From: Burkholderiales bacterium
GTDB lineage: Bacteria; Pseudomonadota; Gammaproteobacteria; Burkholderiales; Burkholderiaceae_C
DNA length: 11,066 nucleotides
NCBI GenBank assembly: GCA_005793295.1
Contig: SXSX01000234.1
Location: 1-11,066 of the forward strand
Direction of reading: 5' to 3'
Shown: piece by piece, positions 1 through 5,957 of the stretch
How positions within the stretch are numbered: the first letter of the stretch is position 1
Layout of the letters: each line of letters opens with the position of its first letter
Program-made: the position numbers and the translations under genes
The notes under the pieces: model-generated
What the model saw: only the letters and a program-made list of their open reading frames with translations
What the model was told of the DNA's origin: nothing
Database searches by the model: none

Positions 1-249
1 CACCGAAAACAAAGCGGTAGTTTTAAACGACTCTAAGTAAGTGTCATCGCGCCACAAAGCGGCAAAGTTACCCAAGCCGCTCCATTGAACGGACATGCCA
101 AAGGCGTCCGATTGCTGAAACGACTGCAACAAAGCCTGGCCTGCAGGCCAAAAAAAGAACGCCAAAACGATGAAGCCTTGGGGTGCGATCAAAACCCAAG
201 GCAACCAGTTGGACCGAAAAATAACTTTTTTATCGATGCTCAAAATCAT
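1..249 (-). CDS. ugpA: Glycerol-3-phosphate ABC transporter permease UgpA, N-terminal part
   Basis: This is the N-terminal 83 codons of one of the two membrane subunits of the Ugp importer, which moves sn-glycerol-3-phosphate and glycerophosphodiesters across the inner membrane; the rest lies beyond the left edge. The reading frame shows FRSNWLPWVLIAPQ, a hydrophobic first membrane segment (about residues 17-36, ending FFFWPAGQALLQS), then FGMSVQWSGLGNF and YLESFKTT. These match the start of E. coli UgpA closely (FRSRWLPYLLVAPQ, FFIWPAGEALWYS, YLDSFWTT). The start is ATG at 247-249; an in-frame TTG at 241-243 is an alternative. There is no purine-rich ribosome-binding site, because the region just upstream is the 3' arm of a hairpin (251-282). 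It lies 55 bp after ugpB on the same strand and is probably co-transcribed with it. Confidence 0.93.
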   Translation of the reverse strand, partial: MILSIDKKVIFRSNWLPWVLIAPQGFIVLAFFFWPAGQALLQSFQQSDAFGMSVQWSGLGNFAALWRDDTYLESFKTTALFSV

Positions 250-250
250 T

Positions 251-282
251 CAAGCCAGCCGACGCGAACGCCAGCTGGCTTG
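251..282 (-). promoter_or_regulatory. Hairpin over the ugpA ribosome-binding region
   Basis: A perfect 9-bp inverted repeat (CAAGCCAGC / GCTGGCTTG) with a 14-nt loop lies in the gap between ugpB and ugpA. On the minus strand its 3' arm ends one base before the ugpA ATG, so any weak ribosome-binding sequence (GGCTGG) would be inside the stem. No T-run follows, so it is not a typical intrinsic terminator. Likely roles, by inference from other binding-protein transporter operons, are protecting the upstream ugpB message from 3' decay or lowering translation of the permease relative to the binding protein. Confidence 0.6.
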
Positions 283-304
283 CCTAGAGATCAGACCTGA
301 ACAA

Positions 305-1618
305 TCAGGACTTGTTGGCTTTTTCAAATTTTTCGAGCAATTCGTTGCCACGCTTGACGATACTGTCCAAAGCTTCTTTGGCGGTCTTCTTGCCTGCCCA
401 GACTTGTTCGAGTTCTTCGTCTTCAATGGTGCGGATTTGCACATAGTTCCCCAAGCGGATACCGCGTGACTTTTCGGTGGTCTTGCGGATCATTTGGTTG
501 ACCGATATATCGGTACCGGGATTTTGCTTGTAAAACCCAGATTCTTCAGTCATCTTGAAGGCGGCCATGGTCACAGGCAGGTAGCCGGTGCGTTTGTGGT
601 TAACCGACTGAACGACTGGGTCAGACAGGTAGTTAAAGAATGCGGCAACTCCCTTGTACTCTTCGGTTTTTTTGCCGGCCATGGCCCAGAGACTAGCACC
701 ACCGATGACTGTGTTTTGCGGTGCGCCGGGCACATCAGGGTAGTAAGGCAAGGTACCCACAGCGAACTTGAACTTGGCGTTTTTGCTGATGCCTGCATAA
801 GCAGCCGACGAGTTGGTGTACATCGCGCATTCGCCAGATTCAAAAGTTGCGCCGGCGGTACCTGCACGGCCCTTGTAGATGAAGAGGCCTTGTTGGGCCA
901 TATTGCCCAAGTTCTCAATATGGCGCACATGCAAAGGCGAGTTAACAACCAACCGGGCGTCCATGCCCTTCATGCCGTTGCCTTTGGTGGCCAATTCGGT
1001 GTTGTGCCAAGTAGAGAAGCTCTCCAACTGGGTCCAACCTTGCCAAGCGGTGGTGAAAGGGCACTTATGGCCGCTGGCTTTGAGTTTGGCCGCAGCCAAA
1101 GCGACTTCAGGCCAGGTTTGAGGGAGCTTGTCGGTCGAGACGCCAGCGGCCTTGAGGGCGTCCACGTTGAACCACATGACGGTGGTCGAGCTGTTGAACG
1201 GGAAAGACATCATTTGGCCGTTGGGCGCGGTGTAGTAACCGGACACTGCGGGCACGTAGGATTTGGGGTCAAACTTGTAACCAGCATCGCGCATGATTTT
1301 TTCTGCCGGAACCACCACGCCATTGGAGGCCATCATAGTGGCAGTGCCCACTTCAAACACCTGCAAAATGTGCGGGGCATTACCAGCACGGAAGGCGGCC
1401 ACAGCCGCAGTCATTGATTCGTCATAGTTGCCCTTGAAGACGGGCACAATTTTGTAATCTTTTTGCTTGCCGTTGAAATCTTTAGCAATATCGCCAACCC
1501 ATTCGCCCAAGGCGCCAGACATGGAGTGCCACCATTGGATTTCGGTTTGGGCTTGAACATTTCCAGACATTGCTACGAGCGCAACTGCACAGGTCACAAA
1601 TAGTTTATTGATTTTCAT
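305..1618 (-). CDS. ugpB: Glycerol-3-phosphate / glycerophosphodiester binding protein UgpB
   Basis: This is the periplasmic solute-binding subunit of the Ugp ABC importer, delivering sn-glycerol-3-phosphate or glycerophosphocholine-type diesters to UgpAE. The protein is 437 residues, the normal family length. It begins with a Sec signal peptide (MKINKLFVTCAVALVAMSGNVQA, cleavage likely after residue 23). Diagnostic stretches shared with E. coli UgpB include DYKIVPVFKGNYDE (54-67), NAPHILQVFEVGTATMMAS (80-98), SGYY (126-129), PFNSST (140-145), WQGW (192-195), GGASLW, KRTGYLPVT and RLGNYVQIR with DEELEQVWAGKK near the C-terminus (from 388). The start was set at ATG 1616-1618 because it gives the signal peptide and has AGGA six bases upstream; the frame stays open to 1675 but that extension is not credible. 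It lies 43 bp downstream of the phytase-like gene and 55 bp upstream of ugpA, in one likely operon controlled from the Pho-type promoter near 3074-3107. Confidence 0.97.
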   Translation of the reverse strand: MKINKLFVTCAVALVAMSGNVQAQTEIQWWHSMSGALGEWVGDIAKDFNGKQKDYKIVPVFKGNYDESMTAAVAAFRAGNAPHILQVFEVGTATMMASNGVVVPAEKIMRDAGYKFDPKSYVPAVSGYYTAPNGQMMSFPFNSSTTVMWFNVDALKAAGVSTDKLPQTWPEVALAAAKLKASGHKCPFTTAWQGWTQLESFSTWHNTELATKGNGMKGMDARLVVNSPLHVRHIENLGNMAQQGLFIYKGRAGTAGATFESGECAMYTNSSAAYAGISKNAKFKFAVGTLPYYPDVPGAPQNTVIGGASLWAMAGKKTEEYKGVAAFFNYLSDPVVQSVNHKRTGYLPVTMAAFKMTEESGFYKQNPGTDISVNQMIRKTTEKSRGIRLGNYVQIRTIEDEELEQVWAGKKTAKEALDSIVKRGNELLEKFEKANKS

Positions 1619-1661
1619 ATGACATCCTAAAGAAAAAATAGTGGTGAAAGTAGAAATCCAA

Positions 1662-3044
1662 TTACTTGGCATCAACCAAGGCTTTGATATCTAGCAAGGT
1701 CAGTTCGTTGTCGTCGGGTTGACCCAGCTTTCTGCCCGAGGAGTAAGGAAAGTTGTTGTCGTTAACTACAACGATATGGTGTGCGTCAACAACGGTCAGG
1801 CCTTCAGGTCCAAGGTGGGGAAGAACAAACGTTTCTTCGTTAGGTCCGCGTTTTGCAATTCGTTTAGGGTTTGCAATTTTGGTTAGGTCAATGAAGGCTA
1901 CTTTTTTGACAAAGCCATCGGCATCGGTTTGGGCAAAATCAATTTTGTAAATACGTTTGAACTTTGCTGGTCGTGTAAAGCAATCGGTACGCGGCTCATC
2001 TTTGCAAACGACTTCTGATCCTTCGGTCATGTCATCGCGCTCAATCACCAAGCCTGTAGTGGTGCTTAGCATCTGAAAATCCGCTGCAATGTTGCCCACT
2101 TCTTCGAACGCATACTTCCATTGGCGCGTACTGTAAGTTTTGGTGGCAGCGTCGAGCTCCAAAATACGTGTGAAGGGCTTACCTTTGTGCATTTCTTGGG
2201 TCTTGGAGGCTGCGTCCCACAAAGGCCACTCGAACATCGGGTAAAGAGTTTTACCATCCAAAGACTTAGCCATGGGCTCAAAACCACCCGAGCGACGGGT
2301 TTCAAAAGTGTAATCACCGGGGTAGTTAGGCAAGCGGCCATTCATGTAATGGTCGGGGCTGCGGTGTGCCTTGCCACCAACTACAGTTTCAATTACGCCG
2401 AGCACTTTTCCTTGCTGCGTTACGCGCAGAACGTAAGGGCCAAACTCGTCCCCAATCCACCATTCATCGCCTACGATTTGAATGGATTCTGGATCAAAAT
2501 CAATCCCGGTTAAGAATCGCTCGGCCGTAGCTTCATTTTGAATCGCAAAGGGGACCTTGCGATCGGGATCTTTCAAAAATGTAGTTTTGAGACGGGTCAC
2601 TTCCCCTTTGGCCCAATTCGCCTTGACATGGTGCACCATCAACAGCGCATCTTGTGAGTTGAGTTTGCTTCCAAAACCGTTGTCGGTCAAAGCGATGAAC
2701 TCGTCTTTGCTCAGTGAAATAATTCCAGAAAATCCTTGAACCGACTGACCTTTGATAGGCAAACTTCCGCCAGATTTGCGCGGGTACTTCGAATCACCAA
2801 CAAATGTGATGCCATCAATGCTGTTGAGCACTTCGGTGCGCTGGCGATTGGCCGCATTAAATTTACCAGCAGTTTCAAAAAATACGCCCGCAGACTTGGG
2901 GGCAGCTACCGTTGAGTTAAAGGCTAGGGCGGCGTGACCCGCTAAGACGGCGGTCACTTCCGTCTGCGCCCAAGCGCAAGAACCAGACAATACAAAAAAG
3001 AAGGCGAGGCTTCGGGCAACAGGCAGTGGCTTAAAAGAATGCAT
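1662..3044 (-). CDS. Exported phytase-like esterase-domain protein
   Basis: This 460-residue secreted protein belongs, by its motifs, to the family with an esterase-like activity of phytase domain (PF13449 type, beta-propeller-like). A Sec signal peptide covers residues 1-26, with AWA before QTE. Family-type features are GFSGIISLSKDEFIALTDNG (104-123), FDPESIQI with WWIGDEFGPYVLRV (183-207), and C-terminal GPEGLTVVD (412-420) followed by VVNDNNFP. These acidic and Asn-rich turns suit a metal- and phosphate-ester-binding propeller, though the family's substrates are poorly defined. The start is ATG 3042-3044, with AAGGAG ten bases upstream; the frame is open upstream to 3461 but that part overlaps the flavodoxin gene and is rejected. 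It is the first gene before ugpB (43 bp gap), directly behind a Pho-box promoter, so a role in releasing phosphate or glycerophosphate from organic esters for Ugp is a reasonable inference. The activity itself is not shown by sequence. Confidence 0.88.
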   Translation of the reverse strand: MHSFKPLPVARSLAFFFVLSGSCAWAQTEVTAVLAGHAALAFNSTVAAPKSAGVFFETAGKFNAANRQRTEVLNSIDGITFVGDSKYPRKSGGSLPIKGQSVQGFSGIISLSKDEFIALTDNGFGSKLNSQDALLMVHHVKANWAKGEVTRLKTTFLKDPDRKVPFAIQNEATAERFLTGIDFDPESIQIVGDEWWIGDEFGPYVLRVTQQGKVLGVIETVVGGKAHRSPDHYMNGRLPNYPGDYTFETRRSGGFEPMAKSLDGKTLYPMFEWPLWDAASKTQEMHKGKPFTRILELDAATKTYSTRQWKYAFEEVGNIAADFQMLSTTTGLVIERDDMTEGSEVVCKDEPRTDCFTRPAKFKRIYKIDFAQTDADGFVKKVAFIDLTKIANPKRIAKRGPNEETFVLPHLGPEGLTVVDAHHIVVVNDNNFPYSSGRKLGQPDDNELTLLDIKALVDAK

Positions 3045-3073
3045 GGTGTTCAAACTCCTTTGTGTGAAACTTG

Positions 3074-3107
3074 AAGATACATGCCCTATATGAATGAATA
3101 ATGACAG
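3074..3107 (-). promoter_or_regulatory. PhoB-type promoter: Pho box plus -10
   Basis: On the minus strand 3107-3090 reads CTGTCAT-TATT-CATTCAT. The PhoB box is two 7-bp repeats of consensus CTGTCAT separated by an AT-rich 4-bp spacer; here the first repeat is perfect and the second matches 5 of 7. After exactly 10 bp comes TATCTT (3079-3074), a 4-of-6 match to the sigma-70 -10 hexamer. This is the spacing found at PhoB-activated promoters, where the box replaces the -35. Transcription would start near 3067, giving a short leader carrying the AAGGAG (3060-3055) of the phytase-like gene. ugp is a classical Pho regulon operon, which fits. Confidence 0.8.
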
Positions 3108-3109
3108 AC

Positions 3110-3139
3110 AAAAAAAACGTGGCATGTGCCACGTTTTTT
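3110..3139 (-). terminator. Intrinsic terminator of the pirin-DoxX-flavodoxin operon
   Basis: A perfect 8-bp stem (ACGTGGCA / TGCCACGT) with a 2-nt (functionally 4-nt) loop lies at 3117-3134. It has an eight-A run on one side (3110-3117) and a six-T run on the other (3134-3139), so it could terminate transcription on either strand. On the minus strand it comes about 25 bp after the flavodoxin stop codon and is followed by eight Ts, the arrangement expected for an intrinsic terminator. The Pho box starts only two bases beyond the T-run. Confidence 0.9.
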
Positions 3140-3160
3140 CAAAAGATTGGGGGTGAAGCT

Positions 3161-3694
3161 TTACCCGCGCAATTTCTCCGCTATCTGGGCGACCCGAGCG
3201 CCATAGGCCTTTGCTGTATCCAAGTCGCCTTTGGGAATGTCGGCGGCTGGGCTGGTTGGGCCTACTTGGGTCATGAGACCGGAGGCGGAGCCCAAACGGT
3301 TCAAGGTGCCATCGTTGGGGATGGCTTGGCCAACCCAGACCATGCCGAGTTGCATCGACAAGGTGATGAAGTATTGCAGCGTAGAGAGCTTGTCGCCGCT
3401 CAAGTTGGAAGAGATCGTGAAGCCACCTGCCACTTTGTCTTTCCATGCACCGCTCATCCATTGCTTGGACGATGCGTCAGCAAACTTCTTGAACTGCCAA
3501 GACACGGAGCCCATGTAGGTGGGTGAGCCCATCAGAATCGCATCGGCAGCGTCTAAGGCAGCCCAGTCGGATTCGGTGATATTGCCGTCGGCGTCAATCG
3601 CGATGAGCTGGGCGTTGGCGCCCTCAGCGACCGATTGCGCAATGCGTTGGGTGTGGCCGTAGCCAGAATGGTAAATAACAACTGATTTGTTCAT
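3161..3694 (-). CDS. Flavodoxin-family NAD(P)H:quinone oxidoreductase-like protein
   Basis: This is a 177-residue cytoplasmic flavoprotein with a single flavodoxin-like fold expected to bind FMN and reduce quinones or similar acceptors by two electrons. The FMN phosphate loop is HSGYGHTQRIA (residues 9-19), and the second FMN-contacting loop is GSPTYMGSVSWQFKKF (56-71), both typical of the WrbA/flavodoxin_1 group. It is shorter than E. coli WrbA (198 residues) and its phosphate loop differs, so I do not assign wrbA. The start is ATG at 3692-3694; there is no clear ribosome-binding site (upstream is ACCTGTACTTTT). It is the last gene of a minus-strand set with DoxX (39 bp upstream) and pirin, and is followed by a strong terminator. 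This context suggests quinone or redox-stress handling. Confidence 0.9.
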   Translation of the reverse strand: MNKSVVIYHSGYGHTQRIAQSVAEGANAQLIAIDADGNITESDWAALDAADAILMGSPTYMGSVSWQFKKFADASSKQWMSGAWKDKVAGGFTISSNLSGDKLSTLQYFITLSMQLGMVWVGQAIPNDGTLNRLGSASGLMTQVGPTSPAADIPKGDLDTAKAYGARVAQIAEKLRG

Positions 3695-3733
3695 AAAAAG
3701 TACAGGTTAAAAATGGGAATGAATGAGGTTAAA

Positions 3734-4141
3734 TCAAGATTTGCGAGCGTCAAGGCTGATACTGCCAGCGCCAAATGCGGTGAGCGCAAGTAAGCCGCCG
3801 GCAATCGCGATGTTCTTCATGAACATGATTTGTTGCATCTGCATGGCTTCAGGCGTGGCGCTCCAAAACGCGTGGAAAAACACACCAGCAACCACCGTAA
3901 AAAGAGCCATCAACAACGCCGCCCAACGGGTATGAAAACCAAACAAGAGGGCTAACGCACCGCCCACTTCAACGACCACCGCGATGGCTGCGCCGAGTTC
4001 AGGCATGGGCAAGCCCACTGAACCGATGTAGCCGACGGTTCCAGCGAAGCCCGCAATTTTGGAAATACCAGCAGGTAAAAATAGTGCAGCCATCAAGACG
4101 CGGGCGATGAGGGCAAACAGGTTTTGGGATTTATCAAACAT
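3734..4141 (-). CDS. DoxX family inner-membrane protein
   Basis: This 135-residue protein has four predicted membrane segments (about 8-27, 48-67, 72-92 and 107-127) and a typical DoxX beginning, LFALIARVLMAALFLPAGISKIAGFAG. A conserved-type FGFHTRWAALLMALFTVVAG lies between segments 2 and 3. DoxX proteins are small membrane components often linked to quinone, thiosulfate or redox metabolism; the biochemical role of this subgroup is uncertain. The E. coli relative YqjF is activated by the LysR regulator YhaJ in response to dinitrotoluene-derived aromatic products. The start at ATG 4139-4141 is preceded by GAAGAAAG. It sits 26 bp after pirin and 39 bp before the flavodoxin gene on the same strand, so an operon is likely. 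Confidence 0.92.
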   Translation of the reverse strand: MFDKSQNLFALIARVLMAALFLPAGISKIAGFAGTVGYIGSVGLPMPELGAAIAVVVEVGGALALLFGFHTRWAALLMALFTVVAGVFFHAFWSATPEAMQMQQIMFMKNIAIAGGLLALTAFGAGSISLDARKS

Positions 4142-4167
4142 AGTTATCTTTCTTCAAGGGTTAAAAA

Positions 4168-4869
4168 TTAAGGGGCCAGATCAAAGACCAAGACTTCGGC
4201 GTCTTGGCCATGTGAAAAAGTAAGTTGGGTTTCATCTTCAATCAACAAAGCGTCACCGGTTGTGATCGCTAGGCCATTGACACGCAACGCTCCACGCAAA
4301 ACTTGGACATACGCTTTGCGGTGGGGATCGAGCTCAAGACTTGCCGTTTGGTCGGCTGTAAACAGACCGCTGAACATGCGGGCATCCGCATGGATGAGGA
4401 CTGCGCCGTTGTCTCCCGTTGGCGAAGCGACCAAGCGCAAGACACCAGATTTTTCCGGGGTAGTAAACGTTTTTTGTTCATAGCTGGGTTCAATGCCCCG
4501 CACATTGGGCTCAATCCAAATTTGGAGAAAGTGTGTTTGCGCACCCTCGGCGTGATTGAACTCGCTGTGCTGAACGCCGCTGCCCGCGCTCATGCGCTGG
4601 ACATCACCCGGCGGGATTCCTTTGACATTGCCCATGCTGTCTTTGTGGGCCAATTCGCCTGACAAGACGTAACTAATAATTTCCATATCGCGGTGGCCAT
4701 GGGTGCCAAAACCGGTTCCCGGGGCAATGCGGTCTTCGTTCACCACCCGTAAATTTCCCCAGCCCATGAACTGGGGGTCGTAATACCCAGCAAACGAAAA
4801 GCTGTGGAAGGATTTGAGCCAGCCGTGGTCGGCGAAACCACGTTCAGAGGATGTGCGTAAATTCAACAT
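4168..4869 (-). CDS. Pirin family bicupin (YhhW/YhaK-like)
   Basis: This 233-residue cytoplasmic cupin protein aligns closely by eye with E. coli YhhW: ERGFADHGWLKSFHSFSFA (9-27), YYDPQFMGWGNLRVVNED (29-46) and DSMGNVKGIPPGDVQRMSAG (77-96). The four metal ligands of the N-terminal cupin are all present as H57, H59, H101 and E103. Bacterial pirins of this type can act as metal-dependent quercetin 2,3-dioxygenases, but the natural substrate is unknown. Residues 1-130 form the first cupin and about 145-233 the degenerate second one. The start is ATG at 4867-4869; the upstream bases (TTCGTCCCT) hold no Shine-Dalgarno. It is the first gene of the set with DoxX and flavodoxin and diverges from the lysR gene, a pairing that suggests LysR regulation. 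Confidence 0.95.
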   Translation of the reverse strand: MLNLRTSSERGFADHGWLKSFHSFSFAGYYDPQFMGWGNLRVVNEDRIAPGTGFGTHGHRDMEIISYVLSGELAHKDSMGNVKGIPPGDVQRMSAGSGVQHSEFNHAEGAQTHFLQIWIEPNVRGIEPSYEQKTFTTPEKSGVLRLVASPTGDNGAVLIHADARMFSGLFTADQTASLELDPHRKAYVQVLRGALRVNGLAITTGDALLIEDETQLTFSHGQDAEVLVFDLAP

Positions 4870-4905
4870 AGGGACGAATGTAGCCTTGAAAGAAAAGCAA
4901 ACAGT

Positions 4906-4921
4906 CCATCAAAATTGATGG
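4906..4921. promoter_or_regulatory. Palindrome between pirin and lysR, candidate LysR operator
   Basis: CCATCAA-AA-TTGATGG is a perfect 7-bp inverted repeat with a 2-bp centre. Its midpoint (4913.5) is exactly halfway between the divergent start codons at 4869 and 4958. LysR-type regulators usually bind an inverted repeat in such a divergent gap; the motif here has ATC-N6-GAT rather than the textbook T-N11-A, so assignment as the operator is inference. The TTGATG arm on each strand could also act as a -35, but I could not place a convincing -10 at 16-18 bp on either side. Confidence 0.5.
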
Positions 4922-4957
4922 CATCATTCAATTTAATTCAACTCAAACGGTTTTCTC

Positions 4958-5899
4958 ATGCAATCTGCTCAAGAATTATTAACCCCCGACACCTTCGCCA
5001 TGCTCCAAACCATCGAGGTAACCGGCAGCTTTGCAGGCGCGGCCCGCGCTTTGGGCTTGGTTCCCAGTACGTTGACTTACCGAATCAGGCAACTTGAAGA
5101 CGCATTAGACGTTTTACTTTACGACCGCAGCTCTCGCCAAGCCAAACCCACCGAAGCAGGCGCGGAATTGTTGCGCGAAGGCAAGCGCTTACTCAAAGAC
5201 ATTGACGCGGTGGCCAACCGAGTGAAACGGGTAGCCACGGGTTGGGAATCGGAATTCACCGTAGCGGTTGACGCGATCATTTCCCGAGCAACGGTCTTGG
5301 AATTGTGCGAGAGTTTTTTTCAGCAATCCGCCCCAACCCGACTGCGACTGCGCGAAGAAACGCTCTCAGGAACACTGGAAGCCTTGACCTTGGGGCAAGC
5401 CGATTTAGCCATCGGCGTAGGCGCAGATGCCTCTGCCCATGCCGACGTGCATCTCAAACCCATTGGCACCGCAGCGTTCGTGTATGCCGTTGCCCCTCAC
5501 CATCCAGTGGCGCACGCCCCCGAGCCTTTAAGTGACAGCACCTTGCAACAGCACCGCGCGGTTGCGGTCTCTGACTCGGTGCAACGGGGCGTGGGCTTGA
5601 CTTTGGGTTTACTTCACGGACAAGATGTATTTACGGTAGGCAGCATGCAGGCCAAGCTAGACGCCCAGCTGCGCGGATTAGGCGGAGGCAACCTGCCCTT
5701 GGCGATGGCGGCTCCTTACATCACCGCGGGGCACTTGGTCGTTAAGAAAACCGAACGCGCGATTCGGCAATTTACGATTCACTACGCGTGGCGGGGCGGC
5801 AAAAGCAGCGCCCAAGGCCGCGCATTGCAGTGGTGGCTGGCCCAATTAGAAAGCCCTGCAACCCGAACCGCCCTGCTTGAGCGCCATCACAGCAACTAA
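4958..5899 (+). CDS. LysR family transcriptional regulator
   Basis: This is a 313-residue DNA-binding regulator. The N-terminal winged helix-turn-helix covers about residues 9-66 (FAMLQTIEVTGSFAGAARAL, then STLTYRIRQLEDALDVLLYDR and PTEAG), the standard LysR signature. The rest (about 92-300) is the effector-binding domain, including QADLAIGVGAD. The HTH form PSTLTYRIRQLE resembles the YhaJ-like branch, an impression not tested by search. It is divergent from pirin-DoxX-flavodoxin with an 88-bp shared gap holding a symmetric palindrome, which suggests control of that operon and autoregulation. By analogy with YhaJ the effector may be an aromatic or quinone-like compound. The ribosome-binding site is weak (AACGG). 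A GC-rich hairpin follows the stop. Confidence 0.95.
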   Translation: MQSAQELLTPDTFAMLQTIEVTGSFAGAARALGLVPSTLTYRIRQLEDALDVLLYDRSSRQAKPTEAGAELLREGKRLLKDIDAVANRVKRVATGWESEFTVAVDAIISRATVLELCESFFQQSAPTRLRLREETLSGTLEALTLGQADLAIGVGADASAHADVHLKPIGTAAFVYAVAPHHPVAHAPEPLSDSTLQQHRAVAVSDSVQRGVGLTLGLLHGQDVFTVGSMQAKLDAQLRGLGGGNLPLAMAAPYITAGHLVVKKTERAIRQFTIHYAWRGGKSSAQGRALQWWLAQLESPATRTALLERHHSN

Positions 5900-5915
5900 A
5901 CCCGTGCGCACGGGT
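5900..5915 (+). terminator. GC-rich hairpin after lysR (weak terminator candidate)
   Basis: ACCCGTGCGCACGGGT is a perfect 16-bp palindrome beginning on the last base region of the lysR stop area. It can form a 6-bp stem with a GCGC loop. No T-run follows (GTACAGTCAG), so it is at best a weak or Rho-assisted terminator, or a transcript-stabilising hairpin between lysR and the FAD oxidoreductase gene. Confidence 0.4.
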
Positions 5916-5957
5916 GTACAGTCAGCCTCATAAACACCATTTCAGGAGAATAGACGC

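Noticed and set aside
494..1417. 307-codon open frame on the plus strand opposite ugpB
   Set aside because: It is antisense to the strongly supported ugpB frame, has no recognisable domain (His- and Gly-rich shadow composition) and no ribosome-binding site.
1619..1675. 19-codon extension of ugpB upstream of 1618
   Set aside because: It would precede the signal peptide and overlap the end of the phytase-like gene; the ATG at 1618 has a good AGGA.
3045..3461. N-terminal extension of the phytase-like frame
   Set aside because: It overlaps the flavodoxin gene on the same strand and runs through the terminator and Pho promoter; the ATG at 3044 gives a proper signal peptide and has AAGGAG upstream.
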